Shown here in pieces: positions 33,510 to 42,720 of a DNA stretch of 64,000 nt. Made by a program: the position numbers and the translations under genes. Position 1 is the stretch's first letter, and every line of letters starts with the position of its first letter. The stretch is taken from assembly GCF_010723575.1 (NCBI RefSeq), contig NZ_BLKZ01000001.1, positions 5,753,466 through 5,817,465 of the forward strand, in the 5' to 3' direction. The DNA is from Mycobacterium bourgelatii. Lineage in GTDB: Bacteria > Actinomycetota > Actinomycetes > Mycobacteriales > Mycobacteriaceae. The notes under the pieces are model-generated. The model saw nothing but the letters and a program-made list of their open reading frames with translations, made no database searches and was not told the origin of the DNA.

Positions 33510-34930
33510 CCGCCACCTCCTTGCTCGGCCGGCAACGGCGCTGGGTTGTGGGCGGGCCCGGGTGCGGCGCCGGCATTGGCCGGGGCCGCGGGCACGGGAC
33601 CCGGCGCCGGACCGTACCCGGGCGGGGATCCTGGGTTCTGCGGAACGAACAGGCTCTGCAAGTCGGTCTGGTTGCTCTGGGCGGGCTGTTGTCCGGTCCC
33701 CTGCGCCGGTATCCAGGTCAACTCCGGAACCGGTGTCTGCGCCTTGGCCTGGGTGGCCGGGGAGTCGTAAATGATCTGGCCCTTGTACGCGGTAATGGTG
33801 TTGAGCGGGTGGAACATCACCGGCGGGTAGTTGACGGTGAGGCGGCGCAGCACCGGCCCGAGGCGCTCGCGGCACAGCTCCGCGCGCCGGAAGTAGTCGG
33901 GGGCCGACGGACCGCCCGCCGTCTCGAACGAGCCGCCGCAGATGAACTGCACCGGGTTCATGAAGTTCGGCAACGACAGCAGACCGTTCAGAGTGCCCTG
34001 CGCGGGGTCATAAATGTTGTAGAAATTGCTGATCCCGGGGCCGGCCACGTGCAACACCTGCTCGATGTTCTCGCTCTGGTCGGACAGCGTCGTGGTGAAA
34101 GTGCTGAGCTGATCGACGGTTTCGATCAATGTCGAGTTGTTCTCGTGCAGGAAACCGCGGATGTCCGACAACGCCTGGTTCAGCGTCCCCAGTGTGTTGT
34201 CCAGGTTTTGCGAGCTGTCGGCCAGCACCTGCGACACCGAAGCCACGTGCCCGGCGAACTGCACGATCTGTTCGTTACTCGCGGCCAGCGCGTCGACCAG
34301 GATCTGCAGGTTCTTGACCGTGCTGAAAATGTCGCTGCGCGAATCCCCCAACCGCCCGGCGACCACCGAGAGCTCCTGCAACGCGCTGTGGAACGAATCG
34401 CCCGCGCCGTCAAGGGTGTTGGCGGCCTGGTTGATCACCTGTTCCAGCGGACCCTGCAGCCCCTCGGCGGTGGGGCCGAGCTTCTTGGACAGATTGGTCA
34501 GTGCCCTCTTGACCTCGTCCCACTCCACCGGGACGGCGGTGCGGGTGAGGTCGATGCTGGCGCCGTCCGGCAGTGACGCTCCCCCGCTGTACGTCGGCGA
34601 AAGCTGAATGAACCGCGCCGCCACCAGGTTTGGCGACATGATCACGGCCTTGACGTTCGCGGGCAGCTTGACGTCTTTGGACACGTTCATGACGATCTTG
34701 ACGTCCTTCGGGCGCGGCTCGATCGACTCGATCTCGCCCACCGGAACGCCGAGGACACGGACCTCGTCTCCGGGATAGATCCCGACGGCAGAGGTGAAGT
34801 AAGCCGTGATCTTTCGGCCGCTGTCGCCCGCGGACCACAGCACGTAGGCACCACCCACCAGCGCCGCGACCAGCACGACGATGGCGACCGTACGCAGCCC
34901 TTTGCTGCCGAAACGCTGCTTTGTCGTCAT
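33506..34930 (-). CDS. mce4D: Mce4D, lipid-import MCE-family protein
   Basis: 474 residues: membrane helix (about 12-32), MCE domain (about 35-120: KITAYFTSAVGIYPGDEVRVLGVPVGEIESIEP), helical region to about 320, and a Pro/Gly/Ala-rich tail. ATGA overlaps at both ends, with mce4C (34927-34930) and lprN (33506-33509), show tight translational coupling. It is one of six subunits of the presumed Mce4 hexamer. Confidence 0.93.
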   Translation of the reverse strand: MTTKQRFGSKGLRTVAIVVLVAALVGGAYVLWSAGDSGRKITAYFTSAVGIYPGDEVRVLGVPVGEIESIEPRPKDVKIVMNVSKDVKLPANVKAVIMSPNLVAARFIQLSPTYSGGASLPDGASIDLTRTAVPVEWDEVKRALTNLSKKLGPTAEGLQGPLEQVINQAANTLDGAGDSFHSALQELSVVAGRLGDSRSDIFSTVKNLQILVDALAASNEQIVQFAGHVASVSQVLADSSQNLDNTLGTLNQALSDIRGFLHENNSTLIETVDQLSTFTTTLSDQSENIEQVLHVAGPGISNFYNIYDPAQGTLNGLLSLPNFMNPVQFICGGSFETAGGPSAPDYFRRAELCRERLGPVLRRLTVNYPPVMFHPLNTITAYKGQIIYDSPATQAKAQTPVPELTWIPAQGTGQQPAQSNQTDLQSLFVPQNPGSPPGYGPAPGPVPAAPANAGAAPGPAHNPAPLPAEQGGGG

Positions 34931-35991
34931 GGCGACTTCGGCCTGATAGTCCAGCGCTCTTGGATCATTCCGCGCAGGTAGTCGGCGAGGCTGTCGGGCA
35001 GCTTGCCCGGCTGGTAGAAGAAGTCGAACATGGACGCGACCAGCGGTGCCGGGATGGCGCCGTAGACGTTGACGTTGAAGCCCGGTCCGGAGCTGACCAC
35101 TTCACCCAGCGAGGTCGCGTACGGCGGCAAACGCTTGAGCGCCTCGGTGATGAACTCCTTGCGCTCGTTGAGGTTGCCGATCACCTGGTTCAGCTTGCTC
35201 AGTGCGGGGCCGAACTCCTTGCGGTTGTCAGCCACGAAACCCGAGAGCTGGGCCGAGAGGTCGTCGATGCCGGCGATCAGCGCGCTCAGCGCGGCCCGCC
35301 GCTCGTCGAGCGCGGCAAACAGCTCGTTGCCCTGGTCGATCAGCTTGTTGACCTGGGCGGCGCGATCGGACAGCACTCCGGTGACATTTTTCGCGTGGGC
35401 CAGCAGGCCCTGTAGCGCCTCGTCGCGGGTGTTCAACGTGCGGGACAAGGAGGTCAGGCCGTCCAGGGCGCCACGCAGGTTGGGCGTGGCGTCGTGCAAC
35501 GTATCGGTGAGGACCTTCAGCGCCCGCTCGAAAGTTGGCTTGTCAACAATGCCGTTGGCGGCCTCACCCAGATCGTCGAGCGCCCCGGCGAGCGTGTACG
35601 GCGTCGTCGTCCGGGTCACCGGAATCGACGTCGCGCGGCCGCTGCCGGCCGGACTGATCGAGACGGAACGCTCGCCCAGGATGGTGTCGGTTCGGATCGC
35701 CGCCAATGACTGGTCGCCGATGACGACGTTGCGGTCGACGGTGAAGCTGACCTTGGCGGTGTCGCCGGCCAGACTCACCTCGGAAACCTTGCCCACCTTG
35801 AAGCCCGACACCAGAACCGAATTGCCGGGGCGGATGCCGGCGGCGTCGCTGAAGTAAGCGTCGTAAGTCTTGCCTTGCGGGAAGAACGGCAGCGACGCGT
35901 ACCCAAAAGAGATGAGGACGACGCAGACGACGACGACCAGGCCGATGGTGCCGGTGCGTAATGGGTCTGTGTCTCGCTTGCTATTTGGCAA
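34927..35991 (-). CDS. mce4C: Mce4C, lipid-import MCE-family protein
   Basis: 354 residues from TTG 35991, which has AAGGAAGG about 10 bp upstream and overlaps the mce4B stop by 11 bp. An ATG at 36027 in the same frame would add 12 residues. The body shows DPLRTGTIGL then a membrane helix, the MCE domain (TYDAYFSDAAGIRPGNSVLVSGFKVGKVSEV) and a long coiled region ending IQERWTIRPKSP. That ending is also found in Mce4C of M. tuberculosis from memory. Confidence 0.9.
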   Translation of the reverse strand: MPNSKRDTDPLRTGTIGLVVVVCVVLISFGYASLPFFPQGKTYDAYFSDAAGIRPGNSVLVSGFKVGKVSEVSLAGDTAKVSFTVDRNVVIGDQSLAAIRTDTILGERSVSISPAGSGRATSIPVTRTTTPYTLAGALDDLGEAANGIVDKPTFERALKVLTDTLHDATPNLRGALDGLTSLSRTLNTRDEALQGLLAHAKNVTGVLSDRAAQVNKLIDQGNELFAALDERRAALSALIAGIDDLSAQLSGFVADNRKEFGPALSKLNQVIGNLNERKEFITEALKRLPPYATSLGEVVSSGPGFNVNVYGAIPAPLVASMFDFFYQPGKLPDSLADYLRGMIQERWTIRPKSP

Positions 35992-37033
35992 AGGCGCACC
36001 TTCCTTTGCTGGGATCCACCGGACCACCGAACGGGATCAGGAGGTCACCACCGGCCGGACCGTTGATCTTGATCGTCACCGAGCAGAAGTAGATGTTGAA
36101 GAACGATCCGTAGGCGCCGAGCGCTGAAAGACGCAGGTAGTCCTCGGCCAGTTGCTCGACGTCGTTGTTGATCTCTTCCTTGCGGTTGTCCAGCTCGGTG
36201 GCCAGCGGTCGCGCGTTTTCCAGCACTCCCTGCAGCGGCCGACGCGAATTCTGAAGCAGCTCAGTCAGATCCGTCGTCGTCGAGGCCAGCGGGGGGATCG
36301 CGCTGGCGATGACGTCCTTGTTCTTGGCCAGGCCGTCGATCAGTTCCTGCAGCTGGTCGACGCTGGCCGCGAATTGCTCGCTGCGTGAATCGACGGTCCC
36401 CAGCACAGTATTGAGGTTGGTGATCACGTCGCCGATGAGTTGGTCGCGTCTGGCCAGCGACGTCGAGAAGGCGCTGGTGTCGGAAAGCACCTTGGACAGT
36501 GCCCCACCTTGGCCCTGCAGCAACTCGATGACGGCGTTGCTCAGGGTGTTGATCTTGTCCGCGTCCAAGCCCTTCAGCACCGGCTTGAGCCCGCCCAGCA
36601 GCGCGTCGAGATCCAATGCGGGCTGGGTGTGCCGGGAGTCGATGGTGCCGCCCGGGTTGAGCTTCTTCAGCTCACCCGGACCCGAGGTGATCTCCAAAAA
36701 CCGGTCGCCGACCAGGTTTTCGTAGCGGATGATCGCCCGCGACGACGTGTACAGCTGGTAGCGCTTGTCGATCCCGAATTCGACGTCAATGGTGTTGTCG
36801 GGGTTGAGCTTGACCCCCTTGACCGCGCCGACGGGGACACCGGCGATGCGCACCTTCTGGCCACCCTTCAGCCGGGACGCATCCAGAAACGTTGCGTGGT
36901 AGGTGCTTTGCGGACCGAACCGGAAGTCGCCGAACACGATCACCAGGGCGGCGCTGACCAGCAACATCACCACCGTGAAGATGCCGACCTTGGTCATCAT
37001 CACACTCTTGGATTCGTAACCGCCTTCGGACAT
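35981..37033 (-). CDS. mce4B: Mce4B, lipid-import MCE-family protein
   Basis: 350 residues: membrane helix (about 11-31), MCE domain (about 38-120: YHATFLDASRLKGGQKVRIAGVPVGAVKGVKL), helical tunnel region to about 300, and a short Cys-containing tail (GRCAFAK). ATG 37033 shares one base with the mce4A stop (TGATG). Its end overlaps mce4C. The length equals that of the M. tuberculosis protein (350) from memory. Confidence 0.93.
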   Translation of the reverse strand: MSEGGYESKSVMMTKVGIFTVVMLLVSAALVIVFGDFRFGPQSTYHATFLDASRLKGGQKVRIAGVPVGAVKGVKLNPDNTIDVEFGIDKRYQLYTSSRAIIRYENLVGDRFLEITSGPGELKKLNPGGTIDSRHTQPALDLDALLGGLKPVLKGLDADKINTLSNAVIELLQGQGGALSKVLSDTSAFSTSLARRDQLIGDVITNLNTVLGTVDSRSEQFAASVDQLQELIDGLAKNKDVIASAIPPLASTTTDLTELLQNSRRPLQGVLENARPLATELDNRKEEINNDVEQLAEDYLRLSALGAYGSFFNIYFCSVTIKINGPAGGDLLIPFGGPVDPSKGRCAFAK

Positions 37034-38244
37034 CAGAAGTCGTCCCGTTCTGCGAAGGCACCGTGGAACAGGAACTGCAGCGTCGAGGGCGCATCGACTT
37101 GCAACTCGGTGTACGGCTCGTAAGGAACCAGGGCGTTGTCGGTGACCAGGAAGGGAGCCCGGTAGAACGACCCGCCGGTTTGCTTGTTCGGGATGTTGGG
37201 CAACCCTCGGCAGTTCGGGCCGCCGGTTCCGTTAACGATCGGCAGGCTCTCCGGGTAGGTGTAGGACGGCGCGCCGATGACGAAGCTCGACGAGGTGAAC
37301 AGACCCGCCTTGCGGACACCGATCAACGGCGCGAACTCCTTGATACCGCGATCGACACTGCCGAAGAAGCAACCGAATTCCGGAGAGTAGTCGGCAGCCA
37401 CCTTGAGCGGGGCGCGCAGCCGTTGGATCGCGGCGATGAGGTCCTCTTCCGCCGGTGCCAACGTGTCATAGCCGTTGTTGGCCAGGCCGATTGCGGCCAA
37501 CAACGTGTCGTTGAGGTTGCTCTCCTGGTCGACCAGGGTCTTGCTGATCGTCGGCAGGTTGCCCAGCACGGTGTTCAGGTCGGAGGCGGCATCGCCATAG
37601 TAGCCGGTGGCGAGTCCCGCAAGGCGGAAGTCCTCTTGCAAGGCGGGCAACTTCGGGTTCGCTTGCCGCGTCAAGGTATTCAGCCCGGACAGCAGCGCTC
37701 CCAAGTCGTCGCCGTGACCGCGGAGGCCTTCGGACAGGGCGCTCAGCGTTCCGTTCAGTTCGACGGGGTCGACCTTGTGCAGCACGTCGAGCAGCGACTG
37801 GAACAACGTGTTGACTTCCAGCTGCACCTCCGACGCCTGCACGGTCGAATTCGGACGCAGCTTGGGAACATTCTTGCCCTTGTCCCCGTCCGGCTCGATG
37901 AACTCGACCGACTTGGCCCCAAAGATGGTGTTTCCGCCGATGTGCACCTTGGCGTTGGCCGGTATGAACCGCATCTCGCCGCTACGGATCGCCAGAGTCA
38001 GCGTGGCCGTCTCGTCGACGTAGCTGATCTCTTCAACCGTGCCGACCTGTACGCCACGGAACTTGACCTTGGCGCCCTTCTCCATCACCAGGCCGGCTCG
38101 CGGCGTTTTGACGGTCACGGTGTCCGTCGGGGTGAAGGCCGCGGTGTACGACAGAAACGTGATGGCCACGAACGCGACGATCAGACCGGCCAGTACCGCA
38201 GCGGCTATCCGCGCTGCGGTACGTCGTGATCCGGTGTTGGCCAT
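37033..38244 (-). CDS. mce4A: Mce4A, lipid-import MCE-family protein
   Basis: 403 residues: membrane helix (about 10-33), MCE domain (about 38-120: TDTVTVKTPRAGLVMEKGAKVKFRGVQVGTVEEI), helical region and a C-terminal domain with Cys residues (FGCFFGS, GPNCRGLP). It is the first MCE subunit and lies 6 bp after yrbE4B. It contributes to the cholesterol import tunnel. Confidence 0.93.
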   Translation of the reverse strand: MANTGSRRTAARIAAAVLAGLIVAFVAITFLSYTAAFTPTDTVTVKTPRAGLVMEKGAKVKFRGVQVGTVEEISYVDETATLTLAIRSGEMRFIPANAKVHIGGNTIFGAKSVEFIEPDGDKGKNVPKLRPNSTVQASEVQLEVNTLFQSLLDVLHKVDPVELNGTLSALSEGLRGHGDDLGALLSGLNTLTRQANPKLPALQEDFRLAGLATGYYGDAASDLNTVLGNLPTISKTLVDQESNLNDTLLAAIGLANNGYDTLAPAEEDLIAAIQRLRAPLKVAADYSPEFGCFFGSVDRGIKEFAPLIGVRKAGLFTSSSFVIGAPSYTYPESLPIVNGTGGPNCRGLPNIPNKQTGGSFYRAPFLVTDNALVPYEPYTELQVDAPSTLQFLFHGAFAERDDF

Positions 38245-38250
38245 CGTTCC

Positions 38251-39093
38251 TTATCCAGACAGATTGAAGTTGCCTTGCGAGCCGTAGACCGCCAGCGAGA
38301 TGAACAGAGTAATTACCACGACGACGATCAGGGAAGTGCGCACGGCTTGCCCGACCGCGATGCCGACGCCCACCGAACCGCCGGTCGCGTTATAGCCGTA
38401 GTAGGTGTGCACCAGCATCACCGCGATGGACATCACGATCGCTTGCAGGAACGACCACAGCAGGTCGGATGGTATGAGGAAGGTATTGAAGTAGTGGTCG
38501 TACAGACCCGCAGACTGACCGTTGACAAAAACCGTGGTGAACCGGGCGGCAAAGAACGCCGCCAGCACCGATAGCGAATACAGCGGAATGATCGCGATCA
38601 GGCCCGCGATCAGCCGGGTGGACACCAAGTACGACACCGAGTGCACCGCCATGCATTCGACGGCATCGATCTCCTCGGAAACCCGCATTGCGCCCAGTTG
38701 AGCTGTTGCGCCGGCGCCAATCGTGGCGGCCAGCGCGATGCCGGCAATGACGGGCGCAACCACCCGCACGTTGAGGAAGGCCGACAGGAATCCGGTCAGG
38801 GCTTCGATGCCGATGTTGCCCAGCGACGAATAACCCTGCACCGCAATGACGCCACCGGAAGCCAGCGTCAGGAAAGCCGCCACGCCGACCGTCCCGCCGA
38901 TCATGACCAGCGCTCCGGCACCGAGCGTCATCTCGGCAACCAGCCGGATGGTCTCCTTACGGTAGCGGGTAATCGCATTGGGGATGTAGCGCATGGTCTC
39001 GCCGTAGAACAGCGCCTGCTCGCCAAAGCCGTCGACCGGCCCCTGCAGCCTCGACAAAATACGACGGAAGCGAAAGGTGGTGTCGTAGCTCAT
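38251..39093 (-). CDS. yrbE4B: YrbE4B, Mce4 permease subunit
   Basis: 280 residues with about six transmembrane helices. It has the MlaE/YrbE family segments EQALFYGETMRYIPNAI, GATAQLGAMRVSEEIDAVECMAV (the EExDA coupling region) and SVGVGIAVGQAVRTSLIVVVV. With YrbE4A it forms the inner-membrane permease, driven by an MceG ATPase. The gap to yrbE4A is 54 bp and to mce4A 6 bp. Confidence 0.94.
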   Translation of the reverse strand: MSYDTTFRFRRILSRLQGPVDGFGEQALFYGETMRYIPNAITRYRKETIRLVAEMTLGAGALVMIGGTVGVAAFLTLASGGVIAVQGYSSLGNIGIEALTGFLSAFLNVRVVAPVIAGIALAATIGAGATAQLGAMRVSEEIDAVECMAVHSVSYLVSTRLIAGLIAIIPLYSLSVLAAFFAARFTTVFVNGQSAGLYDHYFNTFLIPSDLLWSFLQAIVMSIAVMLVHTYYGYNATGGSVGVGIAVGQAVRTSLIVVVVITLFISLAVYGSQGNFNLSG

Positions 39094-39147
39094 CCCATGA
39101 TCACCATCGCTTGGCCGCCATCGTTCGTTACTCCGCCTCTACCTGCT

Positions 39148-39912
39148 CTACTTGGCCGAAATTCGTACGCCGATGGCCGTCATGACGACGTTGATCACGA
39201 AGAGGCAGATGAATGCGTACACGACCGTTTCGTTGACCGCGTTTCCGACGCCCTTGGGTCCGCCCTTGACGGTCAGACCGCGGTAGCAACCGACCAACCC
39301 GGCCATCACACCGAACAGCAATGCCTTGACTTCAGCGAGGATCAGCTCGCGAAGTCCGGTGAGCACCGTCAGCCCGTTGATGAATGCGCCCGGGTTCACG
39401 CCCTGAAGGAACACCGAAAAAACATAGCCACCGGATAGACCGATGGCACAGACCAAACCGTTGAGCAGCAACGCAACCAGCGTCGACGCCAAAACTCTGG
39501 GGACGACAAGCCTTTGGATCGGGTCGATGCCGAGCACCCGCATCGCGTCGATCTCCTCGCGAATGGTGCGGGCGCCCAAGTCGGCGCAGATCGCGGTGGC
39601 ACCGGCACCGGCGACCACCAGCACCGTCACGACCGGGCCCAACTGGGTGATGGTGCCGAATGCCGTTCCGGCACCGGACAAGTCGGCGGCACCGATTTCG
39701 CGCAGCAGGATGTTCAGGGTGAACGCCACCAGCACCGTGAACGGTATGGACACCAGCAGCGTCGGGACCAGCGAAACTCGGGCGACCATCCAGGTCTGAT
39801 CCAGGAATTCGCGGAACTGGAAGGGCCGTCGGAAAGCCGCGCGAGCGGTTTCCATCGACATCTCGAAAAATCCACCGACAGCCCGGGCGGGGACCGCAAG
39901 ACGTTGGATCAA
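39148..39912 (-). CDS. yrbE4A: YrbE4A, Mce4 permease subunit
   Basis: 254 residues with about five to six helices. It shows the MlaE segment GAGATAICADLGARTIREEIDAMRVLGIDPI, the ATPase-coupling site, and VKGGPKGVGNAVNETVVYAF near the C-terminus. It starts with TTG at 39912 behind AGGAGACGGGGG. It is the first gene of the mce4 block after a 249-bp promoter region and is nearly identical in length and N-terminus to the M. tuberculosis protein as I recall it. Confidence 0.94.
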   Translation of the reverse strand: MIQRLAVPARAVGGFFEMSMETARAAFRRPFQFREFLDQTWMVARVSLVPTLLVSIPFTVLVAFTLNILLREIGAADLSGAGTAFGTITQLGPVVTVLVVAGAGATAICADLGARTIREEIDAMRVLGIDPIQRLVVPRVLASTLVALLLNGLVCAIGLSGGYVFSVFLQGVNPGAFINGLTVLTGLRELILAEVKALLFGVMAGLVGCYRGLTVKGGPKGVGNAVNETVVYAFICLFVINVVMTAIGVRISAK

Positions 39913-40002
39913 CGTGGTTACCCCCGTCTCCTGCTTACGGCGAACTCTACGGATTTCCTGTTCATGCTTGGGGTTTACAAGCTGCTCGGTGTGAGCCGAG
40001 TC

Positions 40003-40033
40003 ATATTAACCCAGAACGACTTAGCCGTGTCAA
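40003..40033 (-). promoter_or_regulatory. Candidate promoter of the mce4 operon
   Basis: On the minus strand TTGACA (40033-40028) and TAATAT (40008-40003) resemble -35 and -10 hexamers, with a 19-bp spacer that is slightly long. They lie about 90-120 bp upstream of yrbE4A, inside the only sizeable gap of the minus-strand block. Confidence 0.35.
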
Positions 40034-40097
40034 TGAACGTCACTTCTTGATCACGACTGCTGATTTCGCAGGTAAATGGGCCTTTTCGTAACCTCTT

Positions 40098-40111
40098 TGA
40101 GACAAGTTCTG
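40098..40111. promoter_or_regulatory. Degenerate KstR-like box upstream of yrbE4A
   Basis: TGAGACAAGTTCTG matches the KstR consensus TNNAACNNGTTNNA except at one inner base and the last base. The near-palindrome AGAC-AA-GTTCT lies about 190 bp before the yrbE4A start and upstream of the candidate promoter. KstR is known to repress mce4 in mycobacteria; the site itself is weak. Confidence 0.35.
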
Positions 40112-40161
40112 GCGTTGGCCGCATCGTAGATGAAACGTTGCGTGCCCGCATCAGGCCCACA

Positions 40162-41076
40162 TCAGGCCATCAGCCCGGTCGCCGAAAAATTCTTGTTCGG
40201 ATCGCGGCCAGCAAAGTAGTCCTGCAGCGTCGCGCTGAGCTGGCCCGGGTCCCACGCTTCGCCGTCCGCGCGGAATTGTTGTTCGACCGTCGGGGCGGCC
40301 ACCAGGGTCACCTGGGGACCGTAGACGATGAACACCTGGCCGTTGACTTCGGCCGCCGCCGGCGAGGCCAAGAACTGGACCAGGGTGACCACGTGGTCGG
40401 GCGACAGGGGGTCGACCTGACCCTCTTGCACCTCGGGAGCGTCTCCGAAGACATCAGCCGTCATCGCGGTGCGCGCACGAGGGCAGATGGCGTTGGCGGA
40501 AACCCCGTACCGGCCCAGCGCTCGAGAGGCGGTCAGGGTCAATGCGGTGATGCCCGCCTTGGCGGCGCCGTAGTTGGCCTGGCCCACCGGCCCGACCAGT
40601 CCCGCCTCCGACGAGGTGTTGATGAGGCGGCCGTAGACGGTGCCGTCGCTGGACTCCTTTGCCTTGTTGCGCCAGTAGGTCGCCGCGTTGCGGGTGAGCA
40701 GGAAATGGCCGCGCAGGTGTACGGCGATGACGGCGTCCCACTCCTCGTCGGACATGTTGAACAGCATCCGGTCGCGGGTGATGCCGGCGTTGTTCACCAC
40801 GATGCTGAGCGCGCCCAGTCCATCGGCGGTTTCGACGAGTTCGTCGGCCGTCGAGCGCTCACTGATATCGCCCGTCACCGCAACCGCTTTGGAACCGGCG
40901 GCACCTATCTCGTCGAGGACGTCGGAGGCGTCGATGGCTTTGGCGAGGTCGTTGACCACCACCGTGGCACCCAGCCGGGCCAAGCCGATGGCCTCGGCAC
41001 GGCCCAAACCCGCGGCCGCGCCGGTTACCACCGCGACCTTTCCGGACAGATCGGTCGCGTTACTGCTGCTCGTCAA
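40162..41076 (-). CDS. hsd4A: Hsd4A-like SDR (sterol side-chain 3-hydroxyacyl-CoA dehydrogenase)
   Basis: 304 residues. TGAAAGLGRA (18-27) with Asp after strand 2 (VVVNDL) indicates an NAD-dependent SDR of the multifunctional-enzyme-2 type. NNAG, NTSSEAGLVG and catalytic YGAAK follow, and the C-terminal about 50 residues form an extension. From memory it matches Rv3502c, named hsd4A, which acts in sterol side-chain beta-oxidation. TTG 41076 has GAGGT upstream. It lies 24 bp after fdxD and probably shares its KstR-controlled promoter. Confidence 0.85.
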   Translation of the reverse strand: MTSSSNATDLSGKVAVVTGAAAGLGRAEAIGLARLGATVVVNDLAKAIDASDVLDEIGAAGSKAVAVTGDISERSTADELVETADGLGALSIVVNNAGITRDRMLFNMSDEEWDAVIAVHLRGHFLLTRNAATYWRNKAKESSDGTVYGRLINTSSEAGLVGPVGQANYGAAKAGITALTLTASRALGRYGVSANAICPRARTAMTADVFGDAPEVQEGQVDPLSPDHVVTLVQFLASPAAAEVNGQVFIVYGPQVTLVAAPTVEQQFRADGEAWDPGQLSATLQDYFAGRDPNKNFSATGLMA

Positions 41077-41100
41077 TTTATGAATACCTCTAGTTTCGGT

Positions 41101-41292
41101 TCAGTCTTCGCGGAGCAGGGCGGCGCGCGGGCACTCGGCGATCGCCTGCTCGGCCAAATCCTCTTGGTCGGGCGGAATCGGATCGGTCTTCACGACGGCG
41201 TAATCCTCGTCGTCCAGATCGAAGATATCCGGCGCAATTCCCAAGCACACGGCGTTACCTTCGCATCGGTCACGGTCGACTTTCACTCGCAC
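41101..41292 (-). CDS. fdxD: Ferredoxin FdxD, [3Fe-4S] type
   Basis: 63 residues with Cys10, Cys16 and Cys54-Pro55 (RCEGNAVC and ECP), the three-cysteine pattern of actinobacterial [3Fe-4S] ferredoxins that feed cytochromes P450. GTG 41292 follows AAGGAGGA. In M. tuberculosis fdxD (Rv3503c) lies at the same place. In sterol breakdown it would supply electrons to the P450s that hydroxylate the cholesterol side chain. It heads the minus-strand unit next to the KstR box. Confidence 0.92.
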   Translation of the reverse strand: MRVKVDRDRCEGNAVCLGIAPDIFDLDDEDYAVVKTDPIPPDQEDLAEQAIAECPRAALLRED

Positions 41293-41422
41293 GGCATCCT
41301 CCTTGAACCTGGGCTGGGAGTAAGAAACACGCCTCGTCCGAACTCGTTGGCTAATGGATCAGTATGTAGCACCACCTTAGAGCTGCGGCATGGCTGACGA
41401 TAGGGTCGCTGGATTCCCAGAC

Positions 41423-41436
41423 TAGAACGTGTTACA
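41423..41436. promoter_or_regulatory. KstR operator between fdxD and fadE26
   Basis: TAGAACGTGTTACA is a full match to the KstR consensus TNNAACNNGTTNNA. It lies in the 202-bp divergent region, 59 bp from fadE26 and about 130 bp from fdxD. KstR is the TetR repressor of cholesterol catabolism, released by sterol-CoA metabolites. Confidence 0.85.
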
Positions 41437-41494
41437 ACCGGGAGAACGAATGGGTAGCTATTGGCGCCCGTGACTCGGACCGGAGGCGACTGCC

Positions 41495-42673
41495 ATGCGC
41501 ATCAGTTACACCCCTGAACAGGAGGAGTTGCGGCGCGAGCTGCGTTCGTACTTCGACAAGCTGATGACTCCCGAGCGTCGCGAGGCGCTGAGCTCGGTCC
41601 AGGGTGAATACGGCACCGGCAACGTTTACCGGGAGACCGTCGCGCAGATGGGCAAGGACGGGTGGCTCACCCTGAACTGGCCCAAGGAGTACGGCGGCCA
41701 GGACCGGTCTCCGATGGATTCGCTGATCTTCACCGACGAGGCCGCCTTAGCCGGCGCCCCGGTGCCGTTCCTGACCATCAACAGCGTCGCGCCGACGATC
41801 ATGGCGTTCGGCACCGACGAGCAGAAGAAGTTCTTCCTGCCCAAGATCGCCGCCGGGGACCTGCACTTCTCGATCGGCTATTCGGAGCCCGGCGCCGGAA
41901 CCGACCTGGCCAACCTGCGCACCACCGCCGTCCGCGACGGCGACGAGTACGTGATCAACGGCCAGAAGATGTGGACCAGCCTGATCGCCTACGCCGACTA
42001 CGTCTGGCTGGCGGTGCGCACCAACACCGAGGCCAAGAAGCACCGCGGTATCTCGGTGCTGATCGTGCCGACGACCGCCGAGGGCTTTTCCTGGACGCCG
42101 GTGCACACCATGGCCGGGCCGGACACCAGCGCCACTTACTACACCGACGTGCGCGTGCCGGTGACCAATCTGGTCGGCGAGGAGAACGCCGGCTGGAAGC
42201 TGGTGACCAACCAGCTCAACCACGAACGGGTGGCGCTCGTCTCGTCGGCGCCGATCTTCTTGTGCCTGCGCGAGGTTCGCGAGTGGGCACAGAACACCAA
42301 GGACGCCAGTGGCGCCCGGCTGATCGACTCCGAATGGGTGCAGCTCAACCTGGCCCGGGTACACGCCAAGGCCGAGGTGCTCAAGCTGATCAACTGGGAG
42401 TTGGCGTCCTCGGAGAATCAGGCGCTCGGGCCGGCCGACGCATCCGCCGCCAAGGTGTTCGGCACCGAACTGGCCACAGAGGCTTACCGGTTGCTCATGG
42501 AGGTACTCGGCACCGCGGCCACGCAGCGCCAGGACTCGCCGGGCGCGTTGCTGCGCGGCCGCGTCGAGCGGATGCACCGCGCGTGCCTGATTTTGACTTT
42601 CGGTGGCGGCACGAACGAAGTGCAGCGAGACATCATCGGCATGGTCGCGCTCGGCCTGCCTCGCAGTCGCTGA
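41495..42673 (+). CDS. fadE26: Acyl-CoA dehydrogenase FadE26 (ChsE4)
   Basis: 392 residues of acyl-CoA dehydrogenase fold. It shows FSIGYSEPGAGTDLANLRTTAV and MWTSLI for FAD and substrate binding, NQLNHERVALV in the C-terminal helical domain, and FGGGTNEVQRDII near the end. With FadE27 it forms an alpha2beta2 dehydrogenase that oxidises 3-oxo-cholest-4-en-26-oyl-CoA, the first side-chain beta-oxidation step. ATG 41495 follows GGAGGCGA. It is the first gene of the plus-strand KstR unit. Confidence 0.94.
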   Translation: MRISYTPEQEELRRELRSYFDKLMTPERREALSSVQGEYGTGNVYRETVAQMGKDGWLTLNWPKEYGGQDRSPMDSLIFTDEAALAGAPVPFLTINSVAPTIMAFGTDEQKKFFLPKIAAGDLHFSIGYSEPGAGTDLANLRTTAVRDGDEYVINGQKMWTSLIAYADYVWLAVRTNTEAKKHRGISVLIVPTTAEGFSWTPVHTMAGPDTSATYYTDVRVPVTNLVGEENAGWKLVTNQLNHERVALVSSAPIFLCLREVREWAQNTKDASGARLIDSEWVQLNLARVHAKAEVLKLINWELASSENQALGPADASAAKVFGTELATEAYRLLMEVLGTAATQRQDSPGALLRGRVERMHRACLILTFGGGTNEVQRDIIGMVALGLPRSR

Positions 42674-42720
42674 CGGTACGGGCTCACGGGAGAGGCCCCC
42701 GCCCTCAATAAGGAGTAGGC

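Noticed and set aside
32352..33875. A 507-residue version of LprN
   Set aside because: The extra upstream part overlaps mce4D in another frame, and the lipoprotein signal requires the start at 33509.
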